Assembly: GCA_947488935.1 (NCBI GenBank) | Contig: CANLBN010000003.1 | Coordinates: forward strand, 124,001 to 188,000 | Origin: an uncultured Pseudomonadales bacterium | GTDB lineage: Bacteria; Pseudomonadota; Gammaproteobacteria; Pseudomonadales; Cellvibrionaceae | Direction of reading: 5' to 3' | DNA: 64,000 nucleotides | Part shown: positions 12,496 to 20,543 of the stretch, in pieces | Layout of the letters: every line of letters starts with the position of its first letter | Position numbering within the stretch: position 1 is the stretch's first letter | Notes under the pieces: generated by a model | Seen by the model: only the letters and a program-made list of their open reading frames with translations | Databases searched by the model: none | Told to the model about the DNA's origin: nothing | Program-made: the position numbers and the translations under genes

Positions 12496-13248
12496 ATGAA
12501 ATATTTTTTATGTGTAGTATTATTTTCACTGATGGGATGTGTCGGAAAGGTTATTCCTAACTTTTATGAAGCTGACCCAATATTTATTGAACAATCAGAT
12601 TTGCTGAAACCTGGTGTTGATGGTGTTGATCTCGGCAAGCTTAAAAATAGAATTGATTCTGTTAATAGTATCGATACTCGAAATACACTTGTTTTAGATT
12701 TGCTAACAATTTCAGAACGTGTATGCTCTCGTCATCAAGCGTCGATAATGGCTAACTCTAATACATGGAATGTAGTAACTGGTAGCTTAACCAACCTGTT
12801 TTCTGCGGTTGGTACAGTCGCAGGGGGAGAGGCTGCTAAATCTGGGCTTGCAGCCGCTGCTGCTTTTAGTGGTTCTTCTCGGTCCCTTGTCAATGAAGAA
12901 ATATTTCAGCAGCAATTAGCTGTCACGATAGTTAGGGCCATTAATATTGCACGTGATAAGTATTCTTCAAATATAGAAAATGGCATGCTAAAACCGCTAA
13001 AAGAGTATTCAATTAAAGAAGGGTTGAGGGATATTCAAGAGTATCACCGCAGATGTTCATTTTATTATGGAGTTTTAGAAGTTACCAAATCTCTTGATGA
13101 ACGATTAATGAGTAAATCAGAAATAGATGCAGAAATGTCACAACTAAGAGCTAATATTTCTGCTTCAAAAGGCAAAGGTATTGATGTTTCAGAGGCAGAA
13201 AAAAAATTAGCTAGTCTTATGGTTCAAAGGGTATCGGCACCTTATTAA
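12496..13248 (+). CDS. Hypothetical lipoprotein
   Basis: I do not recognise the family. The 250-aa product starts with a short signal peptide ending in a lipobox (LMGC, Cys at residue 15), so it should be lipidated and exported. A Gly/Ala-rich stretch at about residues 95-125 (LFSAVGTVAGGEAAKSG onward) could insert in or lie against a membrane. The remainder is predicted to be helical, with a charged C-terminal heptad-like segment (ISASKGKGIDVSEAEKKLASL). GGAG at 12485-12488 supports the start. Codon use is AT-rich relative to the housekeeping genes, and it stands alone between large gaps, consistent with acquired DNA. Function unknown. Confidence 0.75.
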   Translation: MKYFLCVVLFSLMGCVGKVIPNFYEADPIFIEQSDLLKPGVDGVDLGKLKNRIDSVNSIDTRNTLVLDLLTISERVCSRHQASIMANSNTWNVVTGSLTNLFSAVGTVAGGEAAKSGLAAAAAFSGSSRSLVNEEIFQQQLAVTIVRAINIARDKYSSNIENGMLKPLKEYSIKEGLRDIQEYHRRCSFYYGVLEVTKSLDERLMSKSEIDAEMSQLRANISASKGKGIDVSEAEKKLASLMVQRVSAPY

Positions 13249-13671
13249 TTCAAAAAATGTAAGCTATGTTATTTTTTAATAATACTGAAATTGCTAGTGT
13301 TTCTTGACTGTTTGAAAAATTATTAGTAAGGCTTTTTAACGATGTAAAAATATAATTTACTTGTGAGCCTATTATTGCTAAGAGGGTTATTTTTATACAT
13401 GGGCGGGGGCCAAAAGCCTAGCAAAGAAAACCTACAAAAACTATGGTGCGAAGCAGTATAGTTTGGCTTGAAGCGAAGTTTTATAGGTACTACTGAAACT
13501 GCTTTCAAATCAGCAAAGAAAGGTTTTATCTATTTTGATGATTTATCGAATAAGCTATTAAGCAATAGGGATCAGGGTTGTTTGTTTATTTTATATTCCG
13601 ATGTTAACCTACATTTTGTACATTGCTAATGCTATATATAGATATCTAACAATGAAAAGAGGTATTTTGAA
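13249..13671. other. 423-bp gap holding a possible gene remnant
   Basis: No intact gene is supported. On the plus strand a 76-codon frame (13399-13629) is interrupted by a single TAG at codon 21; it is listed separately. The rest is AT-rich with no clear promoter or terminator. Confidence 0.4.
13399..13629 (+). pseudogene. Possible broken small gene (in-frame TAG)
   Basis: From the ATG at 13399 the frame reads MGGGQKPSKENLQKLW and continues for 76 codons with one internal TAG at 13459-13461. The N-terminus is faintly reminiscent of the small Cys-rich DUF2256 proteins, but their CxxC and Trp-Arg-Lys-Lys motifs are not preserved. There is no clear ribosome binding site. It may be a decayed gene or chance. 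Confidence 0.2.
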
Positions 13672-14100
13672 ATGGCTACAGAAGGGTATATACGTTATCG
13701 GGCAGATTATAAATATCAGTTGGCGAGCGATTACAAAATTAATATTTTAATTATTCCATGTTCTAATATAAAAACTGATTATATAAGTTTGGATATAAGC
13801 GGGAATTTGTTAGTTAAAAAAGGGTATGCATGGGATGGGCCCTCTGGCCCAGTAATTGATACGGAAGAAAATATGCGAGCATCGCTTATTCATGATGCAC
13901 TTTACCAATTAATGAGAAACAAGCACCTTAGCTCTAGAATCCACCGCAAAGCAGCAGACCAGTTGTTTAGAGATGTTTGTAAAGAAGATGGCGTTTCTTC
14001 TTTTAAGGCAGGTGTCTACTATAAAGCATTACGTAAGTTTGGTAAGCCTGCCGCAAGCCCACAAAATAAGAGAAAAATACATCGTGCGCCCAACGAGTAG
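13672..14100 (+). CDS. DUF1353 family protein
   Basis: The 142-aa product matches the DUF1353 pattern: GYAWDGPSGP at about residues 57-66, then the conserved R-x-SLIHDALYQLMR, an AADQLFRD helix and a C-terminal Y-x-ALRKFG segment. The family is common in phage genomes and integrated elements and its biochemical role is unknown; the invariant His-Asp pair could be catalytic, but that is speculation. A GAAAAGAGG precedes the ATG. No other phage gene is adjacent, so it reads as an isolated mobile-DNA remnant in the accessory block. Confidence 0.75.
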   Translation: MATEGYIRYRADYKYQLASDYKINILIIPCSNIKTDYISLDISGNLLVKKGYAWDGPSGPVIDTEENMRASLIHDALYQLMRNKHLSSRIHRKAADQLFRDVCKEDGVSSFKAGVYYKALRKFGKPAASPQNKRKIHRAPNE

Positions 14101-14118
14101 GGTTAGGCATTAATGTTT

Positions 14119-14508
14119 TTAACTATTCTCCATCCTTTTAAGTTTGAATGTTTGCAATAAGCCAAAAGTTCCTACCATTATGGAAACGAGCAATGTGGTA
14201 GCAATACCTTTAGGTGTCGTAATCCACAACCCTGCTAGTAGTAAGTAAAAGCTACCAATCACCCATAAGTAATCACCAACACAAAAGTAGATAACTAAGA
14301 GCTTAGAGGGCTTTTCTTGAAGTGATGCCCAAATCAAATGTAAGCCGTTAACCAATAAGGCGATCCCAAGGGCTGTAAAGACTAGTGTAGGGGCTGGTTT
14401 ATTTTCGCTTAAAAAGTGTTGGGTCTGCTCTGGTAGCAAGAAAAACACAATTCCAAATCCAATACAGCTAATAGCATTTGCTCTCATAATATTGCTTAAC
14501 GTGATCAT
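14119..14508 (-). CDS. Small four-helix membrane protein
   Basis: The 129-aa product has four predicted membrane segments: around residues 10-25, 41-62, 71-90 and 100-118, joined by short loops. I recognise no catalytic motif. It is divergent from a MarR-type regulator gene with 54 bp between the start codons. That gap contains a near-consensus promoter for this gene (TTGACA, 17 bp, TATAGT on the minus strand) overlapped by a 12-bp inverted repeat, so this gene is the likely main target of the regulator. GAGG lies 8 bp before the ATG. Function unknown. Confidence 0.7.
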   Translation of the reverse strand: MITLSNIMRANAISCIGFGIVFFLLPEQTQHFLSENKPAPTLVFTALGIALLVNGLHLIWASLQEKPSKLLVIYFCVGDYLWVIGSFYLLLAGLWITTPKGIATTLLVSIMVGTFGLLQTFKLKRMENS

Positions 14509-14529
14509 GTTTCTAGCCTCATGTATACT

Positions 14530-14572
14530 TAGTTGACATAACTATAATCAGAGGTTTCTCTTATGTCAACTA
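14530..14572. promoter_or_regulatory. 12-bp inverted-repeat operator in a divergent promoter
   Basis: TAGTTGACATAA (14530-14541) and TTATGTCAACTA (14561-14572) form a perfect inverted repeat with 19 bp between the arms. On the minus strand the right arm supplies the -35 TTGACA (14569-14564), and TATAGT (14546-14541) is the -10 after 17 bp, driving the four-helix protein. The right arm also covers the first codon of the MarR-type gene. The geometry fits an autoregulatory MarR-family operator. Confidence 0.65.
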
Positions 14573-15054
14573 GGTTGACAAAAAATGGAATTCCAATGGT
14601 GGAGAGCCATTCTTTGCCATTAGTGCTAGCCGCAGCTCAAGTACATGAAAAAATAACCTTATATCTTTCAGAATCTTTAAAAAAGAAAGGCTATAAATTT
14701 ATATCGCCTTCAATGTTGAATTTTCTCAGCACGCTGGAGTGTGGAATAAACTATGGCTCTGAGATAGCTCGAACCCTTGGTGTCTCTAGACAAATGGTTG
14801 CGAAGACGGTCAAAGAATTATGTAAGGCAAATTATTTGGAGCAGAGAGAAGGGCTTGGCAGGCAAAAGGAGATTGTTTTTACAGAGGTAGGAGAGCTTTT
14901 AATGTCTGATGCTAGGCAATTACTGTCGGGTGTTGATAAAGTATTAGATAAAGAAATGGGTGAAAATAAACTAAAAGCACTGACTACTGATTTAGAAAGC
15001 CTGCAAAAATTAATAACCAAATTAAATAACAATACAGCAATAGAAAAGGGATGA
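14563..15054 (+). CDS. MarR-family transcriptional regulator
   Basis: The 163-aa protein has the MarR winged-helix layout: an N-terminal dimerisation helix (LVLAAAQVHEKITLYLSESL), a helix-turn-helix around residues 62-90 (SEIARTLGVSRQMVAKTVKELCKANYL), a beta wing with the family-like EQREGLGRQKEIVFTEVG, and a long C-terminal helix. MarR proteins are dimeric ligand-responsive repressors. The start at 14563 lies inside one operator arm; the in-frame ATG at 14596, preceded by TGGA, is a reasonable alternative. The signal it senses cannot be read from the sequence. Confidence 0.85.
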   Translation: MSTRLTKNGIPMVESHSLPLVLAAAQVHEKITLYLSESLKKKGYKFISPSMLNFLSTLECGINYGSEIARTLGVSRQMVAKTVKELCKANYLEQREGLGRQKEIVFTEVGELLMSDARQLLSGVDKVLDKEMGENKLKALTTDLESLQKLITKLNNNTAIEKG

Positions 15055-15145
15055 TCTCGCTCTAGGCTATGTTTCCAAACAAGAAAGAATCATTAATACT
15101 AACGTTGTCTTTACTCTTCGCTTGGCAAACGCCAGAGGTTAAGTC

Positions 15146-15565
15146 GTGAATCTCATAGATAAATTTTCACTACAAAAGCATGAGGGTGAATATGAAGATT
15201 GGCCGCTAAAGTCTTCGCTGTACTATTGTGGTAAAGAGCTTGGAGTAAAAGTTTCAGGTTATGTTATTGAGAGGCAGTTTGAACTCAACGATTATTTTCT
15301 TTTATTGCTAAACTGGGATTGCCCATTTGAAGAAGGGTGTGAAATAGTCGTTATAAATAAAGACCTCAACGTCGTTGGTAGTCACAGTATTACACCCTTC
15401 TATAATAGCTATAATTTGCATGACATAACGGAGTTATCAAAAGACCGCTATCGCTTAACCTTTAATGAGTCGGAGTGTTTTGAGTTAATGGTTTATTACC
15501 CAAAGAAGCATTTTTTTAGTAAGGTTGTTAAGGTGACTAGGGCAATAAAAAGCATTCGCCAATAA
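15146..15565 (+). CDS. Hypothetical protein, 139 aa
   Basis: Not recognised. The product is soluble, rich in aromatic and acidic residues, with alternating beta-like segments (YFLLLLNWDC, CEIVVINKDLNVVGSH) and no signal peptide. The start is a GTG at 15146 with AGAGG upstream. It sits between the MarR-type regulator and a DUF6151-like gene, both in the same direction, with 18 bp to the next gene, so it is probably co-transcribed with the latter. No function can be assigned. Confidence 0.6.
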   Translation: MNLIDKFSLQKHEGEYEDWPLKSSLYYCGKELGVKVSGYVIERQFELNDYFLLLLNWDCPFEEGCEIVVINKDLNVVGSHSITPFYNSYNLHDITELSKDRYRLTFNESECFELMVYYPKKHFFSKVVKVTRAIKSIRQ

Positions 15566-15583
15566 TCTTTATGAGGATATAAC

Positions 15584-16159
15584 ATGTCAGATATAGTTAC
15601 ATTGGAGTGTTCATGCGGCTCTGTCAAAGGCAAGCTTAATGTGACTCCCAGTTCTTTTCTTCATGTGTGTTGCCTTTGTTGCGACTGCCAAGGGTTTATT
15701 GCTCATTTAGATAAAAAGGAAAATGTATTGGATGAGCATGGAGGTACTGAGCTTGTTCAAACATATCCCGCTTTAGTAGAGATAACGGCGGGTTTGGATA
15801 ACATTCGCTGTGTGCAATTAAAAAAGAAAGGTTTATACCGGTGGCATACCACGTGCTGCAATATGCCGGTGGCGAATACGATGGGTTCGTCGATCATTCC
15901 ATTTGTTGGTATATTCGTGAAGTTTATGCAATTTCCCAACGAGCAAAAGAAGATAGAGGTGCTAGGGCCTGTAACACTAAAAGCTTTTGGTAAGTACTCA
16001 GTGGGCGAAATGCCAAAAGACGCGCATATTACATTCCCTATTTCATATGTATTTCAAATCTTCAGTTTTATGCTAAAAGGGATGTTAGGGAAAAAGCATA
16101 AGCCATCTCCCTTTTTCAATGGGAAAATGCCAGCGACGAAAGCTAAGGTTTTATCGTAG
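15584..16159 (+). CDS. DUF6151/GFA-like zinc-binding protein
   Basis: The 191-aa protein begins LECSCGSVKGKL and continues with HVCCLCCDCQGF, the cysteine pattern of GFA-like (glutathione-dependent formaldehyde-activating) beta-tent folds that bind zinc; a further CC pair occurs in WHTTCCNMPVANT. The overall pattern fits the DUF6151 family. The family resembles GFA enzymes, but catalytic activity is unproven. The C-terminal third is hydrophobic and basic (SYVFQIFSFMLKGML). AGGA precedes the ATG at 15584. Likely paired with the 139-aa gene immediately upstream. Confidence 0.7.
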   Translation: MSDIVTLECSCGSVKGKLNVTPSSFLHVCCLCCDCQGFIAHLDKKENVLDEHGGTELVQTYPALVEITAGLDNIRCVQLKKKGLYRWHTTCCNMPVANTMGSSIIPFVGIFVKFMQFPNEQKKIEVLGPVTLKAFGKYSVGEMPKDAHITFPISYVFQIFSFMLKGMLGKKHKPSPFFNGKMPATKAKVLS

Positions 16160-16465
16160 TAAACAATAGCCTTAAGTGTGGAGCCTTTTATCGGCTACTT
16201 ACTGAGTAGATAAACCAGTATCTTTCATATTTGGCCTCTCATTAATAAGTAGTTCAATCTACAGGGGCCTTGTAATATATCATGATTGAGTCATATAATG
16301 ACCAGAGTTATCTATTTAATATTCTCCCGATAGCCGTAAGATCTGCTCCATACCAGAACTGTTAGCACTGATTCACAATAATAAGCTGTGCTAGAGGTCA
16401 TGTTCTATGCTCTATTTTTTAATAAAAATCAAAACGTTAGTTAGTATTTTTAAAAGGAGAGGCAA
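16160..16465. other. 306-bp gap, nothing recognised
   Basis: AT-rich spacer between the DUF6151-like gene and the metallo-beta-lactamase-fold gene. I see no open reading frame, strong hairpin or clear promoter. An AAAAGGAGAGG ribosome binding site for the next gene sits at its right end. Confidence 0.4.
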
Positions 16466-17398
16466 ATGAATATAAAAAGCAAACTGGCCCTCGTTGGGCT
16501 TATTAGTATCGGTGTCATTGGCGGGGCTGCCAATCAAGCTATTAGTTCTGGGCTTGATACTTGGAAATCCGGCAAAAATAATAATCGTATTATTGAAGTT
16601 CAAAATAAGGGCGGTACACAGGCCGATACAGGAAAGGTCGGTATCGACTTTTTTAGCAACTCTTCATTTCGTATTACTTCACCTCGGGGTATTAGTATTA
16701 TTATCGATCCTTGGCGTAATGATCCCTCGGGTGCTTGGGGTTTGTGGTATCGCATGGATTTTCCAAAAATAGATGTCGATATAGGCATGTCTTCCCATGC
16801 GCATTTTGACCACGATGCTATCGACAAAGTAGATGCCAATATGCTGCTTGACCGTATAGCAGGCTCATTTAGTTTAGGGGATGTAAAAATTACAGGGATC
16901 GCTGACAAGCATCAATGTGTTGCTCCCGGTGACGTTGCATGGACAGATGCCGTTAAACAATTCGAAGGGCGAGAAAATGTGTGTCCACCAACAAATGCCC
17001 GTCATTTTGATAATACGATATTTGTTATCGAAACAGGTGGCCTTAAGCTACTAATGTGGGGTGATAATCGTCCTAATCCACCGAAAGAAGTGTGGGATAA
17101 AATTGGCAAGGTCGATATTGTTTTTGTACCCGTCGATGGATCAAAACATATTCTTGACTATCAACAAGCGGACGACGTCTTTAAAAAGTCTGGTGCACGA
17201 GTTGCGATTCCTCATCACTATTTAGTGCCAGAAACAACGTTTTATACGTCGACCTTAAAGCCAGCAATTGAGTGGGTTAAAACCCATAAGCATACATTGC
17301 TCGATTCAGCATCGATCGAAGTATCTGCGGCCGATATTAAGTCAAAAAAGAATCATGTCATGTACTTTGGCTCTAACAATATGGTGACTAACAAGTAG
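16466..17398 (+). CDS. Exported metallo-beta-lactamase-fold hydrolase (UlaG-like)
   Basis: The 310-aa protein carries an N-terminal hydrophobic segment (residues 6-28) that looks like a signal peptide or anchor, then a UlaG-type metallo-beta-lactamase fold: SHAHFDHDA is the HxHxDH metal motif, with further candidates in NARHFDN, MWGDNR and PHHYLVP. The substrate is unknown; relatives include L-ascorbate-6-phosphate lactonase and various phosphodiesterases. A strong GGAGAGG precedes the ATG. The next gene, a HupE/UreJ-like membrane protein, starts 35 bp later on the same strand, which suggests a shared transcript and role. Confidence 0.8.
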   Translation: MNIKSKLALVGLISIGVIGGAANQAISSGLDTWKSGKNNNRIIEVQNKGGTQADTGKVGIDFFSNSSFRITSPRGISIIIDPWRNDPSGAWGLWYRMDFPKIDVDIGMSSHAHFDHDAIDKVDANMLLDRIAGSFSLGDVKITGIADKHQCVAPGDVAWTDAVKQFEGRENVCPPTNARHFDNTIFVIETGGLKLLMWGDNRPNPPKEVWDKIGKVDIVFVPVDGSKHILDYQQADDVFKKSGARVAIPHHYLVPETTFYTSTLKPAIEWVKTHKHTLLDSASIEVSAADIKSKKNHVMYFGSNNMVTNK

Positions 17399-17433
17399 GC
17401 CTTGTCTTTGTATAGATAGGAAGTAGGCTCCAT

Positions 17434-18744
17434 ATGTTCAATAGTATAAAAACAAGGTGGTGTAACCACTACGCCACTCTTGTTTGTTGTTTGCTAATCA
17501 CCACATTGTTTATTACGAGTATTGTCCTAGCGCCAACAGCTCGTGCCCATTTTAATCTCAATGTTAACCTCCGCGTTATTCATGCGAGCCACGAAGACAA
17601 TGGCCTGAGAGTCTTTATTCGTTTGCCTATGGCATACCTCGTTGCCGATAAACTAGGCCTCGAACAAGCCGATGGAAGCCGCGAGGCCGCCCCTTTTACC
17701 ACGAATGCTATCGAGAATGAGCAGCTCGTACACTACCTCGATCCAACAGCATTACGCTTGGACCCTGAGGGCCTAGGCAAGATAATTGTCGATGGCCACG
17801 AGATTAGTGTAAATGGTCAAATGTTTATTGGCAGCCTTGTAAAATTACGTGCTTACCCTGCCTTGCAGCAAGTGCCCTTTGCTACCTTAAAAGAGGCCGA
17901 GCTCGCGTTAAAAGGGGAGGTCTATCAAGAGGGTTTTGAAGCCACCTATGTAGGTGATACCATCGTCGATGCAGAGATTTTTTATGCCTCGCCAACAAAT
18001 AATAAAGTCAGCAACTATACGCTGCGCAGTACCCTTAATCCCGGCTTACCCCTCCAGGACGAGACCGCTAATTTGGTTTTAGATTACTTAGGGAGTGATA
18101 CCCTAACATTTAGGCTTCGCGGTTTACTGGATACCCCTGTAGAAATTTCTCGATCCTCTTTACAAGCCTTTGCCACGTTTGTTGTTGAGGGTGCGCGACA
18201 CATTTTAATAGGGATAGATCACGTTTTATTTGTCTTTTGCCTTGTACTCAGTGCCGTCACTCTACGAGGGTTATTATGGCGGATTACAGGTTTCACTATA
18301 GGTCATAGTATTACCTTATCGGCAGGCTTTTTTGGATACACCTTGAGTGGCGCTTGGTTTGTGCCTTTTGTTGAAACTGCCATTGCTATATCAATAATTT
18401 ATGCAGCAGTTATCGCGCTTTCAAAAGAAAGGCGAGAGGGCGGCGTTTGGGTAACGACATTAATAGGCCTTTTACATGGCCTTGGGTTTTCCTTTGTCTT
18501 GTCAGAGATTTTAAAAATCGATGCCCCGAATATTTGGCAAAGCTTACTGGCCTTTAATGTAGGCGTTGAGCTTGGGCAAGTGGCTATTATTTTAGTGAGT
18601 TGGCTACTTTTATTATTTTTGTCAAAACGGTTCCCTGCTCGAATTAGCGCTATCCGTTGGACTATGGCAATTGTTTGTATTGCTGTTGCCAGCATATGGA
18701 CGGGTGAGCGTACACTACAGTTAGTTTCTACGCTTATTAGTTAG
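17434..18744 (+). CDS. HupE/UreJ-family membrane protein with periplasmic domain
   Basis: The 436-aa product has an N-terminal signal/anchor (residues 16-38), an extracytoplasmic region of about 200 residues rich in beta strands, and a C-terminal block of about six membrane helices. The membrane part carries the family hallmark GIDHVLFVFCLVLS and, later, GFTIGHSITLSAGF and GLLHGLGFSF, whose His/Asp residues are characteristic of HupE/UreJ proteins. These are believed to be nickel/cobalt permeases or metal-handling proteins, though this long variant is poorly characterised. No hydrogenase or urease gene is nearby. It follows the exported MBL-fold gene by 35 bp. Confidence 0.8.
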   Translation: MFNSIKTRWCNHYATLVCCLLITTLFITSIVLAPTARAHFNLNVNLRVIHASHEDNGLRVFIRLPMAYLVADKLGLEQADGSREAAPFTTNAIENEQLVHYLDPTALRLDPEGLGKIIVDGHEISVNGQMFIGSLVKLRAYPALQQVPFATLKEAELALKGEVYQEGFEATYVGDTIVDAEIFYASPTNNKVSNYTLRSTLNPGLPLQDETANLVLDYLGSDTLTFRLRGLLDTPVEISRSSLQAFATFVVEGARHILIGIDHVLFVFCLVLSAVTLRGLLWRITGFTIGHSITLSAGFFGYTLSGAWFVPFVETAIAISIIYAAVIALSKERREGGVWVTTLIGLLHGLGFSFVLSEILKIDAPNIWQSLLAFNVGVELGQVAIILVSWLLLLFLSKRFPARISAIRWTMAIVCIAVASIWTGERTLQLVSTLIS

Positions 18745-18890
18745 ATCAGCTCAAAAACCTCTTTGGGCCGATCTACATTATATTGCCAGTATGTGCTACT
18801 GGTGTCTGGTTTATCCCGTTGTTGAGTTCTCTAATATTTTCTGCAAGCTCCGATTAGTCGACTACACTTGTAGTAAGTAGCAAACCATTA

Positions 18891-19832
18891 ATGGCATCTC
18901 GCCGATATTTATATAGATTCGATATGAGCGCAAAGAGCGAAAAAGCTAATTACTCCCAAGGAGTATTAGTTTTTAAAATTACTGATAAACAACAATTTGC
19001 CTTGGGTACTCTCAAAATAAGAGAGATTGTGCCCTATAAACCTATGTCTACTTTACCTAACTCACATACTGCAGTGAGAGGGGTAATGGAGATGCGTGGG
19101 CAAACACTGTCGGTACTCGATTTGGCGGCTGCGGTTGGCTATGCCCCATTAACTGACGAAGAGATAAAAAGTAGTGTAGTGATCGTGACTGACTGCCAAC
19201 GCAAGACAATTGGTTTTTTGGTGAGGTCGATTGAACGTATTATGGAGTTTAATTGGCGTGAAATTACTAGCCCACCTAAGTCCGTGGGTAGTAATTCGTT
19301 TATCACTGGTGTTTGCCGTATTGATGATGATTTAATACAAATGATAGATTTGGAATATGTCATGTCTAATGTCTTCCCAGAAGACAGCAACGAGCAATAT
19401 GCCGTGCTGACCGATGTGCAGCGCGAACAGCTCAAACCACTGAATATTCTACTGGTCGATGACTCTATGGTTGCACGCAAGCAGCTAACTGATGCTCTGA
19501 GTCATATGAATGTGCCATTTCAGGTGACAGAAAACGGGCACGATGCACTCTCAATAATGAAGGAAAATGCTGCAAAGGGCGCCCCTATTGATTTACTCGT
19601 AAGCGATATTGAAATGCCAGGTCTAGATGGCTATGAGCTGGCATTTGAGGTGCGCGACAACCCGGATTTAGCAGCTGTTTATATTGTGCTTCACTCATCC
19701 TTATCTAGTGATATTAGCGTTAGCCAAGCCACGCAAGTGGGTGCCAACGAAGCGCTGACCAAATTTAATGTACAAGAGCTTATTGCCTCGATGTTGCGCG
19801 GGGCAGAATATAAAGTATCACTAGAAAAATAA
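18891..19832 (+). CDS. cheV: Chemotaxis coupling protein CheV (CheW-receiver fusion)
   Basis: CheV couples chemoreceptors to the CheA kinase and is tuned by phosphorylation. The 313-aa protein has a CheW-like domain at residues 20-165 (VLVFKITDKQQFALGTLKIREIV, MEMRGQTLSVLDLAAAVG) and a receiver domain at about 183-305 with the phospho-acceptor Asp in LLVSDIEMPGLDGYE and the upstream acidic pair in ILLVDDS. The first ATG is at 18891; an alternative at 18924 would give an N-terminus closer to the family norm. It is an orphan here; no other che genes except the chemoreceptor 33 kb away. Confidence 0.9.
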   Translation: MASRRYLYRFDMSAKSEKANYSQGVLVFKITDKQQFALGTLKIREIVPYKPMSTLPNSHTAVRGVMEMRGQTLSVLDLAAAVGYAPLTDEEIKSSVVIVTDCQRKTIGFLVRSIERIMEFNWREITSPPKSVGSNSFITGVCRIDDDLIQMIDLEYVMSNVFPEDSNEQYAVLTDVQREQLKPLNILLVDDSMVARKQLTDALSHMNVPFQVTENGHDALSIMKENAAKGAPIDLLVSDIEMPGLDGYELAFEVRDNPDLAAVYIVLHSSLSSDISVSQATQVGANEALTKFNVQELIASMLRGAEYKVSLEK

Positions 19833-19994
19833 CAGCAATACGCACCTTGTTAAAGTGTTTTAGGGTCAATCTGTCAAAAATAAAAACCACGCCAGACGCA
19901 TTGTTATCTTTATGAATAGCTTTTATTATCTTGCCCTATTCGTTAGCAGAAAATTGCCCAACAGCAACGTTAAGGATTTGATAAGGTGAGTGCT

Positions 19995-20387
19995 ATGGAT
20001 TCTTCAGTGATTAACTTTCAAGATCTCAGTAAACCTGAAAAGGCGATATTAATTCAAAAGTTTTACGATATTGTTCGTAGTATTCCTACAGGCAAAGTAG
20101 CCACCTACGGACAAATTGCAAACAAAGCAGGTCGGCCCAAAGATGCTCGCGAGGTAGGTAATGCGCTGAGCGGTTTGGTTAAAACCGATGTGCCTTGGCA
20201 CAGAGTTGTATTAGCATCGGGGAAAATCGCCATGCCAACCCGCCCAGATTTACAAAAGCGTCAGAGGGAGTTGTTACTTGAAGAAGGTGTAGAGTTTAGC
20301 GGTGACTACCAAGTATATATGGAGCGTTATGATTGGCAGAGAGACAGTCAACAAGGAGCCGGTGAGCAAACGGATTTGTTTGGATAA
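19995..20387 (+). CDS. Alkyltransferase-like protein (Trp replaces the active-site Cys)
   Basis: The 130-aa product is the DNA-binding half of the O6-alkylguanine-DNA alkyltransferase family (PTGKVATYGQIA, GRPKDAREVGNALSG). The catalytic PCHR motif is replaced by PWHRVV with Trp68, so it cannot transfer the alkyl group. Such alkyltransferase-like (Atl/YbaZ) proteins flag O6-alkylguanine lesions for nucleotide excision repair. I chose the ATG at 19995 because AAGGTGAG lies just upstream; an overlapping GTG at 19986 is possible. It stands alone, convergent with the oad cluster. Confidence 0.85.
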   Translation: MDSSVINFQDLSKPEKAILIQKFYDIVRSIPTGKVATYGQIANKAGRPKDAREVGNALSGLVKTDVPWHRVVLASGKIAMPTRPDLQKRQRELLLEEGVEFSGDYQVYMERYDWQRDSQQGAGEQTDLFG

Positions 20388-20543
20388 ATACAAAGATAAT
20401 TTCGCCTATTACTTTCTTTGAGCAAAGAAAGCATCAAAGAAAATAACCACATCCTATATTTAAGCGCTACGGATTTTCTCGCTTACGCTAAAAATAATCG
20501 GTTGGCTTCAATAAATAGGCATATAAGCGTTGATGTTGTATTA

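Noticed and set aside
13672..14100. Prophage suspected from the DUF1353 gene
   Set aside because: No integrase, capsid, tail or lysis gene within the block.
20412..20431. Palindrome CTTTCTTTGAGCAAAGAAAG as an intrinsic terminator between convergent genes
   Set aside because: The stem is AT-rich and lacks a T run on either strand; at most a weak structure.
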